From Thauera sp. 28 (GTDB taxonomy: Bacteria > Pseudomonadota > Gammaproteobacteria > Burkholderiales > Rhodocyclaceae): a stretch of 64,000 nt of DNA. The DNA is taken from positions 103,269 to 167,268 of the forward strand of contig NZ_AMXA01000006.1 in assembly GCF_000310145.2 (NCBI RefSeq), read 5' to 3'. The notes beneath the pieces were generated by a model that saw only the letters and a list, made by a program, of their open reading frames with translations, had not been told where the DNA came from and did not search any database. Numbering within the stretch: position 1 is the first letter of the stretch; the number at the start of each line of letters is the position of its first letter. Shown piece after piece: positions 30,617-38,907 of the stretch. The position numbers and the translations under genes were made by a program.

Positions 30617-30645
30617 ACTATAAACAATCGCAGCGGGAAAGTCAA
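30617..30645 (-). promoter_or_regulatory. Sigma70 promoter of tRNA-fMet
   Basis: On the minus strand TTGACT (30645-30640), 17-base spacer, TATAGT (30622-30617). Transcription would start a few bases before the tRNA 5' end at 30603. This promoter overlaps an AT-rich hairpin (AAGTTTTGCA/TGCAAAAAACTT) that may end the tRNA-Thr transcript. Confidence 0.8.
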
Positions 30646-30700
30646 AGTTTTTTGCACTGCAAAACTTCTGACCGTGTAAGCCGCGACTGCAGGAAAGACT

Positions 30701-30776
30701 TGGTGCCGGCAATAGGAATCGAACCCACGACCTTCTGATTACAAATCAGCTGCTCTACCAACTGAGCTATGCCGGC
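30701..30776 (-). tRNA. tRNA-Thr(TGT)
   Basis: 76 bases with encoded CCA; acceptor GCCGGCA/TGCCGGC, D-loop AGTTGGTAGAGC, anticodon TGT in TTTGTAA, T-loop TTCGATT. Located 97 bases upstream of tRNA-fMet on the same strand. Confidence 0.97.
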
Positions 30777-30787
30777 AACGGACGCGG

Positions 30788-30793
30788 ATTATA
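30788..30793 (-). promoter_or_regulatory. -10 element of tRNA-Thr
   Basis: Perfect TATAAT on the minus strand, followed by the GC-rich discriminator CCGCGTCC typical of stringently controlled stable-RNA promoters, ~11 bases before the tRNA. The -35 is weak. Confidence 0.65.
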
Positions 30794-30837
30794 GCCCAAG
30801 CGCAGCCGCAACGCTGCTGTTGGGCGCTTGCGCCAAT

Positions 30838-30857
30838 AACTGTTTAAATATACAGTC
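30838..30857 (+). promoter_or_regulatory. LexA (SOS) box
   Basis: CTGT-TTAAATAT-ACAG at 30840-30855 matches the gamma/betaproteobacterial LexA consensus CTGT-N8-ACAG with an AT-only centre. TATACA inside it (30849-30854) with TTGCGC 15 bases upstream could be the promoter, so LexA binding would occlude it. It lies 31 bases before the ATG of the 52-aa peptide. Confidence 0.75.
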
Positions 30858-30886
30858 CTCAAAACAAACAACGAGGAGCATGGATC

Positions 30887-31045
30887 ATGGCAACGATTGG
30901 TACGCGCGCACTCTTGGCCCTCGGCTTGATCTCGGGACTGATGATCGGCACTGGTCACATCGGCGGCGGGCTCGCCGTGTCGGTTGCGGCGACTGCGGCG
31001 GCCTGGCTCGCACGAGCTGGCACTGCCGACCACGACCCAGGCTAG
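30887..31045 (+). CDS. 52-aa hydrophobic peptide, predicted SOS-regulated
   Basis: Reads MATIGTRALLALGLISGLMI, continuing as a glycine- and alanine-rich hydrophobic stretch to about residue 42, then a short polar tail ending in HDPG. One or two membrane passes with small-residue packing are likely. GAGGAG at 30873-30878 lies eight bases before this ATG; an overlapping ATG at 30880 in another frame is too close to that site. It follows a perfect LexA box. No family recognised; a damage-induced membrane peptide is an inference from context only. The stop is 15 bases from the convergent ProQ-domain gene. Confidence 0.65.
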   Translation: MATIGTRALLALGLISGLMIGTGHIGGGLAVSVAATAAAWLARAGTADHDPG

Positions 31046-31060
31046 GCCTGGGCGGCACAC

Positions 31061-31522
31061 TCAACGGCCAAACTTGCTCATCAGTTGCTGCAGCTTTTCC
31101 TGTTTGCGCCGCTCAGCCTCCTCAGCCTCGCGCTTCTCGCGCTGCTGCTTGGCAACCGCCGCAAACCGCTCCTTGAGCAATTGCGCAGCGTGCGCGCGCT
31201 GCTCGTCGGTGACCTCGCCCGCCGGGTTGCCATCCAGATCGAAGCGCTGTGCGCTGCGCTCAACCGCCTTGAGGTAACGCGTCGAGGCCGTATGCATCCT
31301 CAACGCGACACGCAGCACCTTGCGTTCGAACTCAGGGAAACGCTCGAGAATCGCGTTGTCAATGCGCAGCGCGAGCGGCTTGCAGTCACGAAATGCGGCA
31401 CACTCCGCCTCGAGGCGCTTGATCATCGCACGTGGCTCGATGCCGGGCTTCGCTTGGGCGGGCGTGGCGTCCAGCCCGGTCTCGGGCATCGTGGTGGCGG
31501 GGGGTGTTTGCGCAGAAGTCAT
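31061..31522 (-). CDS. proQ: ProQ/FinO domain RNA-binding protein
   Basis: 153 aa. Core ProQ/FinO domain at ~35-110: AFRDCKPLALRIDNAILERFPEF split by helices, then LRMHTASTRYLKAV and RFDLDGNPAGEVTDEQRAHA. A charged, coiled C-terminal tail (AVAKQQREKREAEEAERRKQ) follows. These proteins are RNA chaperones that bind structured small RNAs and 3' ends. A perfect inverted repeat lies 25 bases upstream of the start. Confidence 0.93.
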   Translation of the reverse strand: MTSAQTPPATTMPETGLDATPAQAKPGIEPRAMIKRLEAECAAFRDCKPLALRIDNAILERFPEFERKVLRVALRMHTASTRYLKAVERSAQRFDLDGNPAGEVTDEQRAHAAQLLKERFAAVAKQQREKREAEEAERRKQEKLQQLMSKFGR

Positions 31523-31546
31523 CAGCTTGAGAACTCGGAATAAGCG

Positions 31547-31568
31547 GCACGCGTCTATACACGCGTGC
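31547..31568. repeat. Inverted repeat upstream of proQ
   Basis: GCACGCGT-CTATAC-ACGCGTGC: perfect 8-bp arms and a six-base centre, 25 bases before the ProQ-domain start. Could be an operator or a hairpin in its 5' leader. Confidence 0.5.
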
Positions 31569-31729
31569 AGGTAAGCGGAGCGGAGTGAGCCGACGTCAGG
31601 CCCGCTTCACACCGCAAAGCTTGCATTCTAACGCGTCGCGATTGAAGCAGTCCGCCCGCCCGCTGCATCGACCTGCCCCTGCGACGCATTTGCAACAGCT
31701 GGACCACCATCACCGCGAGGACCACCATC

Positions 31730-32065
31730 ATGACGCTCAAGCGCTGGAAACGGTTGCCCGGCTCGCAGACTGCCCCTGCCGGCGTAGAGCGCGCCATACT
31801 GCGCCGGCTACCCATGGTTACGCTTGCCGGAACGATGGGCTGTATCGCCGCATCCCTGCTGGCCAGGCTGTTGTGGTGGGGTGACACCAGCATCGAAACC
31901 GCCCGTGCCTTGCAGATGATCGACATCTGGGTGATCGCGGCAGTCGTGCTGCACTGGACGGTCATGCTCACCCTAGCCATTGGGTGCACCATCGTCTTCG
32001 TCATGAAGGGACCGGCGTATATCGCAGACCGATACGACCTTCCAGACGAGAACCACCCACGCTGA
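31730..32065 (+). CDS. Hypothetical two-helix membrane protein
   Basis: 111 aa. Two hydrophobic segments are clear: MVTLAGTMGCIAASLLARLL (~29-48) and IWVIAAVVLHWTVMLTLAIG (~66-90), with a basic N terminus and a polar end (DRYDLPDENHPR). I recognise no family. It precedes the diguanylate cyclase gene by 129 bases, where TATAAT at 32152-32157 suggests the latter has its own promoter. Confidence 0.75.
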   Translation: MTLKRWKRLPGSQTAPAGVERAILRRLPMVTLAGTMGCIAASLLARLLWWGDTSIETARALQMIDIWVIAAVVLHWTVMLTLAIGCTIVFVMKGPAYIADRYDLPDENHPR

Positions 32066-32194
32066 GGCCCCGAAACACAGGAAACAGACAAAAGCCTGCT
32101 CGCGCTCGAAAGAGGCTCACCACCAGCTCGCTCGTGATATCCGGGCGAGCCTATAATCGGGCTGCATCCTTGCGCAGCTCAGGCCCTCCTCGAC

Positions 32195-34054
32195 ATGACC
32201 ACGAATGGCAACCCGTCCGAAATCGCCCGTGAGACTCTACGCCAGCTGGCGATGCGGCGCGTTGCTCCGACGCCAGACAACTACCGCAAGCTCTATCACG
32301 AAATCGCAGGCACCAGCACCTCGGAGGATGCCCCCCCCGAGTCCGATCTGCGCAGGATCGCCCGTCGCCTCCCACGGGATACGCCAGAACGCCAGCGACA
32401 TCTGCGCCAGCTCGATCAGGCGCTCGCGGAGAATGACGCCAAGGCGGCAGACGCGGCCCTGGAGCGCTACCTGGACGGCCTGAAGCAGTCCGAGCAACCG
32501 GCCTGGAACGAGGTCATCGCAAATCTGGTCCGCCAGTGGGAAGCGCGCCAGAACGGCTGGACGACTGCACGCAAGCGCGAGGCCCTGGACCGGGTACTCA
32601 ACGCCTCGGACGCCGCCACGCTTTACAGCCGCCTGCAGGGGCTTCTGCGCGGCTGGACCCAGGCCGGAACCGACTCCGACGCTGACAGCATGCACGGCAC
32701 TCAGGACGCGTTTGCCCAGGAGCGCCCCTCGGCTCGCCCCCTCGCATCAATCCCAGCGGCGAACGCACCATATCCGCTCGAGCAGGCGGACCCCGTATCG
32801 GCCCACGACGAGTCCAGACATGGACACCTGGACGCTGTACGCGAGTTGCTCGAGCTGAGCCTGCACCAGGCCATCCCCGCCCTGCTGACCGAACACGCCG
32901 ATCTGGCCGCCGAGGCGAGATCGATCGCATCAGAACTCGGCGAACAGCTCGATACCCCAGCACTCACCCAACTGCGCGACCGTCTGCGCAAGCTCACGCA
33001 CGAGATCGAGATCACCGCCGCCGACGACGCCGAAGTGCGCAGCGGCCTGCTCGAATTGCTCCGCCTGCTCCTTCGCAACATCGACGACCTCGTCCTCGAC
33101 GACACCTGGCTCAGCGGCCAGGTCGAGATGCTGCGCGAGATCACCGAGAGCAAACCCGACGCCCGCAAGATAGACGACGCAGGACAGCGTCTGCGCGAAC
33201 TGATCTCCAAGCAAGGCCAGCTCAAGAGCAACCTGGTTGCCAGCCAACGCCACCTGCGCGACATGCTGGCGGGCTTCGTCGACCAGCTGGCGCGCTTCTC
33301 CGAGAGCACAGGCACCTACCACGACCGCATCGGCACCTGCGCCCAACGCATCGCCCAAGCTGGCAGTATCGCGGAGATCGGCCCCTTGCTCGACGAGGTC
33401 ATGCAGGAAACCCGCAGCATGCAGGACGAGGCGCGCCGATCACGCAGCGAACTGCTCGCCGCACGCGAGGAGGCCAGCGCCGCACAGGCGCGTATCACCG
33501 CCCTGCAGGCCGAACTCGATGAGTCGAGCCGGCTCATGCGCCACGACCAGCTCACCGGTGCCCTCAACCGCCGAGGCCTGGACGAGATGTTCCAGAAGGA
33601 GGCCGCACGGGCAGTGCGCCGTGGCACGCGACTAGCCGTGGCCCTGCTCGACATCGATCACTTCAAGAAGCTCAATGACAGCCTCGGCCACAAGGTAGGC
33701 GACGACGCCCTCGTCCACCTGTCGCGCATCGTCAGACAGCACCTGCGCCCGCAGGACGTGCTCGCGCGCTTCGGCGGCGAGGAGTTCGTCATCCTGCTCC
33801 CGGAAACCTCGGACGATGAGGCCTATCAGGCGCTCGTGCGCCTGCAGCGCGAACTGACGCGGGAGTTCTTCATGGCCGACCACCAGAAGGTCGTCATCAC
33901 TTTCAGCGCCGGCGTGACCCCGCTCTTGCCGGGAGAAGCATTCGAGGTCGCGCTCGATCGCGCCGACGGCGCCATGTACCAAGCCAAGCAGGCAGGTCGC
34001 AATCGCGTCGTGGTAGCGCCGGCGCCCACCGAAAAAGAAATCACGGGGAGTTGA
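32195..34054 (+). CDS. Cytoplasmic diguanylate cyclase
   Basis: 619 aa. A long helical N-terminal part (~1-450, several coiled-coil stretches such as ARRSRSELLAAREEASAAQA) precedes a GGDEF domain (~455-610): HDQLTGALNRRGL, LDIDHFKKLNDSLGHKVGD, and active-site FGGEEFVILLPE. RPQD five residues before GGEEF is an intact RxxD inhibitory site, so product feedback is expected. No membrane segments. Makes cyclic di-GMP. Confidence 0.95.
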   Translation: MTTNGNPSEIARETLRQLAMRRVAPTPDNYRKLYHEIAGTSTSEDAPPESDLRRIARRLPRDTPERQRHLRQLDQALAENDAKAADAALERYLDGLKQSEQPAWNEVIANLVRQWEARQNGWTTARKREALDRVLNASDAATLYSRLQGLLRGWTQAGTDSDADSMHGTQDAFAQERPSARPLASIPAANAPYPLEQADPVSAHDESRHGHLDAVRELLELSLHQAIPALLTEHADLAAEARSIASELGEQLDTPALTQLRDRLRKLTHEIEITAADDAEVRSGLLELLRLLLRNIDDLVLDDTWLSGQVEMLREITESKPDARKIDDAGQRLRELISKQGQLKSNLVASQRHLRDMLAGFVDQLARFSESTGTYHDRIGTCAQRIAQAGSIAEIGPLLDEVMQETRSMQDEARRSRSELLAAREEASAAQARITALQAELDESSRLMRHDQLTGALNRRGLDEMFQKEAARAVRRGTRLAVALLDIDHFKKLNDSLGHKVGDDALVHLSRIVRQHLRPQDVLARFGGEEFVILLPETSDDEAYQALVRLQRELTREFFMADHQKVVITFSAGVTPLLPGEAFEVALDRADGAMYQAKQAGRNRVVVAPAPTEKEITGS

Positions 34055-34117
34055 GCGCGTACCCGCCGGGTCGCCTCAGCGCCCCTGCCCCAGCTCCTCT
34101 ACCTCAGCACCATTAGT

Positions 34118-34489
34118 TCAGAACTTTCGTCTCAGCCGGCTGCGCAGCAGCTGCTCGGCCGCGTTCTCCATCGCACTCCAGGATCCGCCATGCGCGAGAT
34201 AGGCCGTTACCCACTCCGGCGCCGCGCCCTCGCCGGACCAGCACAGGGAACGACTGGCCGGATGCACATAGCGAATCGTCACCTCTTCGGCGACGCTGGC
34301 TGGCTGTGCGGGTGAAGCAAGCGCCTCGGCCCCCTGGGTCGGCTCGGGCGGCACGACAGGCTCAGGCACGACCTCCACGACGGCTTCATCGCACCGGGCA
34401 CGCTCCTCGCGAACCGAGATCTCATTGCAGACCTCGACAAGCATGGCCTCCAACTCTTGCAGGGAGTGCTCGGTCAGGTCGATCGACAT
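34118..34489 (-). CDS. H-NS-like DNA-binding protein
   Basis: 123 aa. The C terminus (~72-110) reads IRYVHPASRSLCWSGEGAAPEWVTAYL, matching the H-NS DNA-binding pattern YRxP-xxxx-WSGxGxxPxWV. The N terminus is short and acidic (MSIDLTEHSLQELEAMLVEV) and the linker Pro/Glu-rich, unlike the basic linker of classical H-NS. It could be a xenogeneic silencer or a modulator of one. Confidence 0.65.
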   Translation of the reverse strand: MSIDLTEHSLQELEAMLVEVCNEISVREERARCDEAVVEVVPEPVVPPEPTQGAEALASPAQPASVAEEVTIRYVHPASRSLCWSGEGAAPEWVTAYLAHGGSWSAMENAAEQLLRSRLRRKF

Positions 34490-34684
34490 TGGAAAGCTCT
34501 TCGGAAGACGGGGTCGCCATCATACTCGGCGCACCCCGTTCTCGGGCAGTGGGTTACCGCGCCCAATCGCATCGGACCCCGCAGCAGTCAGCCGCGGCCC
34601 ACCGCGCCACCATCCACCCCCCCCCGCAAACACGGGGCATGCGGCTAGACTTCAGGCCCGTGCCTCCCGGCCCTGACGACTCCC

Positions 34685-35512
34685 ATGCAAGGCGTCCCCG
34701 AACACTTCGAACACATCACCGACAAGGCCGAGTTCCGCCGTCCACCGGGCAGAGCGGGCATCGAGCTGTATCGCGCCCATATCGTTCGCCACCACTTCGA
34801 CGCCCATACCCATGAGGCGTATGGCTTCGGCGTCATCGAGCATGGGGTCGAGCGCTTTCGTCTCGCCGGCTCGGATCACCTCGCGGCTCCCGGCTCCATT
34901 GTGCTGATGAACCCCGACGCACTGCACACGGGCCGCGCCGAGACCGAGCAGGGTTGGGCCTACAGCATGATCTACATCGATCCGGACCTTCTAACGCGAG
35001 CAAGCGGCGACACGCAGTGGTGGTTCTCGAGTGCCGTCGTGGACGACGACCCTGTACGCGCGCGTCGCCTCACCGCACTGCTTCATGCACTGTGGCGGGA
35101 GGCCGACCCGCTCGCCATCGACAGCCTGCTGCTGCTGCTCGTACGCGAGCTGCAGCCCCATGCCCGCTCACCTGCGCCGGCGCGCGCCGAAAAAGCCCAC
35201 TGCTTCAACCGCGTCATCGACTACATGCGCGCGCATCTGGGCGAGCGCATAACGCTCGAGGCGCTCGCAAGCGTCGCCGGACTCAGCCCTTTTCATTTCC
35301 TGCGCTGCTTCCGGGATCAGCACCATGTCACCCCGCAGCAGATGTTGATGGCACTCCGCCTGTTCGAGGCCAAGCAAGGCCTGGCTGCCGGCAAAGCACC
35401 TGCCGAGGTGGCGGCTGACGTCGGCCTCGCCGATCAGGCCCACCTGACACGCGCCTTCGCGCGCCGCTACGGTGTCACCCCCGCACGTTACCAGCGCCAG
35501 GTCCGGTCCTGA
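34685..35512 (+). CDS. AraC-family transcriptional regulator
   Basis: 275 aa. N-terminal cupin-like effector domain (HFDAHTHEAYGFGVIEHG, LMNPDALHTG) and a C-terminal double helix-turn-helix: ITLEALASVAGLSPFHFLRCF and PAEVAADVGLADQAHLTRAF, ending in the YGVTPARYQRQ signature. It probably controls the downstream transporter, whose start is 82 bases away. Confidence 0.93.
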   Translation: MQGVPEHFEHITDKAEFRRPPGRAGIELYRAHIVRHHFDAHTHEAYGFGVIEHGVERFRLAGSDHLAAPGSIVLMNPDALHTGRAETEQGWAYSMIYIDPDLLTRASGDTQWWFSSAVVDDDPVRARRLTALLHALWREADPLAIDSLLLLLVRELQPHARSPAPARAEKAHCFNRVIDYMRAHLGERITLEALASVAGLSPFHFLRCFRDQHHVTPQQMLMALRLFEAKQGLAAGKAPAEVAADVGLADQAHLTRAFARRYGVTPARYQRQVRS

Positions 35513-35594
35513 GCCCCCGGCAGGCGCAAGATGGTACAAGACACGCATCAGGGCGGGCGATGAAACTCCCGCATCGTCATCGGGAGCACGTTTC

Positions 35595-36563
35595 ATGTGG
35601 GTGGGTATCGGATTCGCGCTTGCGGCGGGCATGCTTTGGGGTCTGGTGTTCGTCGGCCCACTGCTGTTGCCCGACTATCCGGCGGCCCTGCAGTCGTTCG
35701 GGCGCTACCTCGCCTTCGGGCTGATCGCCCTGCCCCTGGCCTGGCTCGACCGCGGCGAACTGGGCCGTCTCCACCGCAGCGACTGGATCGAGGCGCTCAA
35801 GCTCGCACTCATCGGCAACCTGCTCTATTACCTGTTTCTTGCAAGTGCCATCCAGCGTGCAGGCGCCCCCCTGCCCACCATGATCATCGGCACCCTGCCG
35901 GTGGTCATCGCCATCAGCGCCAACTGGCGCAACCGCGAGCGCGACGGCATGCTGCCCTGGCCGCGGCTTGCGCCAGCGCTCATCCTCATCGCCCTAGGCC
36001 TGGCTTGTGTGAATCAAGTGGAAATGTCCGCGCTCACCGCGCAAGGCAGCGACGGCAACACGCGCTACCTGAGCGGCGCCGCGCTTGCCATCGGCGCCGT
36101 CGCCTGCTGGACCTGGTACCCGCTGCGTAACGCCGACTGGCTACGTGCGCATCCGGATCGCAACCCGCGCGCTTGGGCAACGGCGCAGGGCCTCGTCACC
36201 CTGCCGCTGGCCTTGACCGGATACATCGGCTTCTGGACCTGGCTCATCATCGATGGCAACCCCATGCCCATGCCCTTCGGCCCACGTCCGGAAGTGTTCA
36301 TTGGCCTGATGGTGAGCATCGGCCTGTTCGCATCCTGGCTCGGCACCCTGTGCTGGAACGAAGCCAGCCAGCGCATGCCGACCGCAGTGGTGGGGCAACT
36401 CATCGTCTTCGAGATGCTCGCGGCACTGACCTATGCATTCATCTGGAAGGAGCAGTGGCCGGACGCCCTGACGCTGACCGGCATCGGCCTCGTCCTCGCC
36501 GGCGTCCTGTCCGCGCTGCGGATCAAGCCGGTTCGCAGGGTCAGCGGCGAACCGCGGCGGTAG
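35595..36563 (+). CDS. EamA/DMT-family transporter
   Basis: 322 aa with about ten hydrophobic helices in two repeats, opening MWVGIGFALAAGMLWGLVFV. The tail RIKPVRRVSGEPRR is cytoplasmic-type. Exporter of a metabolite or amino acid is the family expectation; substrate unknown. It is paired with the AraC-type regulator upstream. Confidence 0.9.
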   Translation: MWVGIGFALAAGMLWGLVFVGPLLLPDYPAALQSFGRYLAFGLIALPLAWLDRGELGRLHRSDWIEALKLALIGNLLYYLFLASAIQRAGAPLPTMIIGTLPVVIAISANWRNRERDGMLPWPRLAPALILIALGLACVNQVEMSALTAQGSDGNTRYLSGAALAIGAVACWTWYPLRNADWLRAHPDRNPRAWATAQGLVTLPLALTGYIGFWTWLIIDGNPMPMPFGPRPEVFIGLMVSIGLFASWLGTLCWNEASQRMPTAVVGQLIVFEMLAALTYAFIWKEQWPDALTLTGIGLVLAGVLSALRIKPVRRVSGEPRR

Positions 36564-36635
36564 CCATTGATCCACCCCGCGCAAGCGTCTATCGCCGCTG
36601 CACGCGTACTCGGCGACGCAACAGCCTTGTCCCGC

Positions 36636-36965
36636 TCAACGCCCGCGCTGGGGTTCGGGCCACGTCTGCAAGCGGCACTTCTCGCAGTCGTCCCAAGGCA
36701 GGCAGTCACACACCCGCGGCAGCGCAACATAGCGGCTGCCTACCTGCACCTTGCCCTCCTGCGTCCGAGATGAAGCCGGATCACGGCGCGGCACAGGCGA
36801 CGGTGGCGGAGACGATGCGTCGTGGGGCGTCGGCTGCCAGCGCGAGAACGGCGCCACATCGACGCCGTCGCCAAGGTACCAGAGCTTGCGCGCAGCATCC
36901 CAGCGCGCGCCCAGCTTCTTCGCCTCGTCCTTCTCTGCGAACGGAACCTTCAGGTTGTGGCGCAT
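36636..36965 (-). CDS. DUF5710 domain protein
   Basis: 109 aa. Residues 1-35 (LKVPFAEKDEAKKLGARWDA, then RKLWYL) form the DUF5710 motif often found in DNA-processing and plasmid proteins. The rest is proline-rich followed by a Cys-rich end (CDCLPWDDCEKC) that could bind a metal. Role unknown. Confidence 0.8.
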   Translation of the reverse strand: MRHNLKVPFAEKDEAKKLGARWDAARKLWYLGDGVDVAPFSRWQPTPHDASSPPPSPVPRRDPASSRTQEGKVQVGSRYVALPRVCDCLPWDDCEKCRLQTWPEPQRGR

Positions 36966-37049
36966 GGCGGCATCACTGTATTCATGACAGGGGGCGCATT
37001 ATAGGCGCGCCGGGCCGGGTATCACTCGTGCATCCAGGCACAGCGCCAG

Positions 37050-37385
37050 TCACCCCTTTGCCTGCGCGTCCCGGTCCGCCTGGTCGAGATCGGCCTGTGC
37101 CTTGGCAGCCAGCAACTCCGCGTCCATCTTGTTCTTGGCGAAGGCGATGGCCGCTCTTCCCACCACGATCATCACCCCGGCAACGAGCACGATCGACAAC
37201 AAGGAGGCCCGATTGTCCGGGCTAGCCTGCATCGCACCCGCGCCATCCTTGGCCTCTTGCCCATTCTGTTGAACGGGCACCTGCTCGCTTGTCCTTGCCG
37301 CGGGCTCCGGCGGGGTCTCTGCCCGGGCAACGCCCGCCGACAGGCAAACCCAAATGCCAAGCACGATGACTGCCACGCGTTTCAT
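37050..37385 (-). CDS. Hypothetical exported/membrane protein
   Basis: 111 aa from MKRVAVIVLGIWVCLSAGVARA, a clear signal peptide. A polar, Gln/Glu-rich middle is followed by a membrane helix (LLSIVLVAGVMIVVG) and a charged helical tail (AAKAQADLDQADRDAQ). No family recognised. It lies 128 bases downstream of tyrS on the same strand. Confidence 0.75.
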   Translation of the reverse strand: MKRVAVIVLGIWVCLSAGVARAETPPEPAARTSEQVPVQQNGQEAKDGAGAMQASPDNRASLLSIVLVAGVMIVVGRAAIAFAKNKMDAELLAAKAQADLDQADRDAQAKG

Positions 37386-37513
37386 AGACGACCTCATTCG
37401 CAAACCTCGTTGTTCCCGCATCATGCACCGACCACCGCGTCAGCAACTTGCGACAGCTCAAGCCCGTCCTCAGCGCCGCACGCAACAACCAAGGACAGGC
37501 TCGACCCCGTCTG

Positions 37514-38752
37514 CTAGGCAGACACGACGATACGCAGGTGCTGCTTGCGTCCGGCGGCCAGGCGCCACTCACCTGCGGTCAAGGGCAAAGGCAGGTCCGC
37601 ATTCATGACCTGGATGCCGTCCAGGCGCAAACCGCCTCCAACCGCCAGTCTCCGGGCAGCACTGCGGGACGGCGTCAGCCCACCCTCCACCGCAAGCTCG
37701 GCAAGGGTGAGCCCAGCGCTGACGCGGACCGGATCGACGACCAGGGTAGCGAGCCCGTCGTCGCTTTTACCGCCACCAAAAAGCCCCGCAGCGGTCCTTG
37801 CGGCGCGCTCGGCAGCACCATCGCCGTGCGCAAGCCGCGTCGCCTCCGTGGCGAGAAGGACTTTCGCCTCATTCAGTTCTGCACCCTGCAGCCCCCCCAG
37901 GCGTCGAACCTCGGTCATGGGGAGCTCGGTGAACAGCGCGAGGAAGCGGCCAACATCGCGGTCATCCACATTGCGCCAGAACTGCCAGAACTCGAACGGT
38001 GCCAGCCGGTCAGCGTTGAGCCACACCGCACCCGCGGCGGACTTGCCCATCTTGCGTCCGTCCGCAGTCACCAGCAACGGCATCGTCAGCCCGAACAGTT
38101 CGCCTCCGCCTTGCCGCCGTGAGAGCTCTACACCGTTGATGATGTTCGCCCACTGGTCGGCGCCACCGACCTGGATCGTGCAGCCGTAGCGTTCAGCCAA
38201 CTGAGTGAAGTCGAACGCCTGCAGCAAGGTATAGCCGAACTCCTGGAAGCTCAGCGAATGCGCCAGGCGAGTACGCACCGCGTCGAAGCTCAACAGCCGA
38301 TTCACGCTGAAATGCCGCCCCACTCGGCCAAGAAAATCCAGGTAGCCGAGCCCATCGAGCCATTCCGTGTTGTCGACCACGAGCGCGCCGTCGGCGCTGT
38401 CGTCCATCCGCAAGTACCGGGTGAAGGCCGTGCTGATACCGCGAAAATTGGCCGCAATGGTCGCCGCGTCGAGCATCGGCCGGCTCGTGTCCCTGAAGCT
38501 CGGATCGCCGATACGAGTCGTGGCACCGCCCATCAACAGTATTGGCCGATGCCCTGCGCGCTGCATCCAGCGCATCAGCATCAGGCCCTGCAGATGGCCG
38601 ACGTGCAGGCTGTCTGCGGTACCGTCGAACCCGAGATAGATGCTGCGCGCCCCACTGGCCAGCGTTCTACGCAGGCCGTCGGCGTCGGTGCATTGATGGA
38701 TGAAACCGCGCTCTTCCAGAAGGTGGAAGACGTCGAAAGTATCGTGATGCAT
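37514..38752 (-). CDS. tyrS: Tyrosyl-tRNA synthetase, E. coli-like subfamily
   Basis: 412 aa. Catalytic class I motifs: [17 protein letters not shown] (HVGH for HIGH) and [16 protein letters not shown] (KMGKS for KMSKS); tyrosine-site [10 protein letters not shown]-terminal S4 RNA-binding domain ([16 protein letters not shown]). The GFD-TADSLHxGH and GKS-GAVWL forms place it with the E. coli/Bacillus TyrS subfamily, not the KMSKSKNNYIG form usual in betaproteobacteria. Start at 38752 has AGGAG five bases upstream; that site is paired in a stem of the long leader described next. Confidence 0.95.
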   Translation of the reverse strand: MHHDTFDVFHLLEERGFIHQCTDADGLRRTLASGARSIYLGFDGTADSLHVGHLQGLMLMRWMQRAGHRPILLMGGATTRIGDPSFRDTSRPMLDAATIAANFRGISTAFTRYLRMDDSADGALVVDNTEWLDGLGYLDFLGRVGRHFSVNRLLSFDAVRTRLAHSLSFQEFGYTLLQAFDFTQLAERYGCTIQVGGADQWANIINGVELSRRQGGGELFGLTMPLLVTADGRKMGKSAAGAVWLNADRLAPFEFWQFWRNVDDRDVGRFLALFTELPMTEVRRLGGLQGAELNEAKVLLATEATRLAHGDGAAERAARTAAGLFGGGKSDDGLATLVVDPVRVSAGLTLAELAVEGGLTPSRSAARRLAVGGGLRLDGIQVMNADLPLPLTAGEWRLAAGRKQHLRIVVSA

Positions 38753-38754
38753 GG

Positions 38755-38867
38755 GGTCTCCTGATGAGGACGGGGCAAATAGCCCGAGGGAGACCGCCAA
38801 TCAGCTCAACCAGTCCGCCTCGGGCGGACTGGGCGCGCGCGCCGCTACCGCCGTGGTAAGCGGTAGC
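38755..38867 (-). promoter_or_regulatory. tyrS leader hairpins: attenuator-like region
   Basis: Reading the minus strand: hairpin A, GCTACCGC/GCGGTAGC (38867-38844, loop 8), overlaps the last Tyr codon and stop of a 20-codon frame. Hairpin B, CCAGTCCGCC/GGCGGACTGG (38832-38810, loop CGA), is a 10-bp stem without a T tract. Stem C, GGTCTCC (38795-38789) with GGAGACC (38761-38755), covers the tyrS Shine-Dalgarno and encloses a small GGGC-TATTT-GCCC hairpin. A stalled or absent ribosome on the leader frame could shift these structures. Mechanism (transcriptional or translational) is not settled by sequence. Confidence 0.6.
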
Positions 38868-38907
38868 CGTAATAACGAACGCGGGAAACGAGATTGCTGC
38901 GGAGCAT
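38845..38907 (-). CDS. Candidate tyrosine-rich leader peptide of tyrS
   Basis: 20 codons, ending RVRYYGYRLPRR before TAG. Three Tyr codons in four (TAT TAC GGC TAC) lie at positions 12-15, directly before hairpin A. It ends 92 bases before the tyrS start. No clear Shine-Dalgarno precedes it, but TGATACGAT (38922-38914, an extended -10 element) would place transcription start at or next to the ATG, so leaderless translation is possible. Confidence 0.55.
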   Translation of the reverse strand: MLRSNLVSRVRYYGYRLPRR

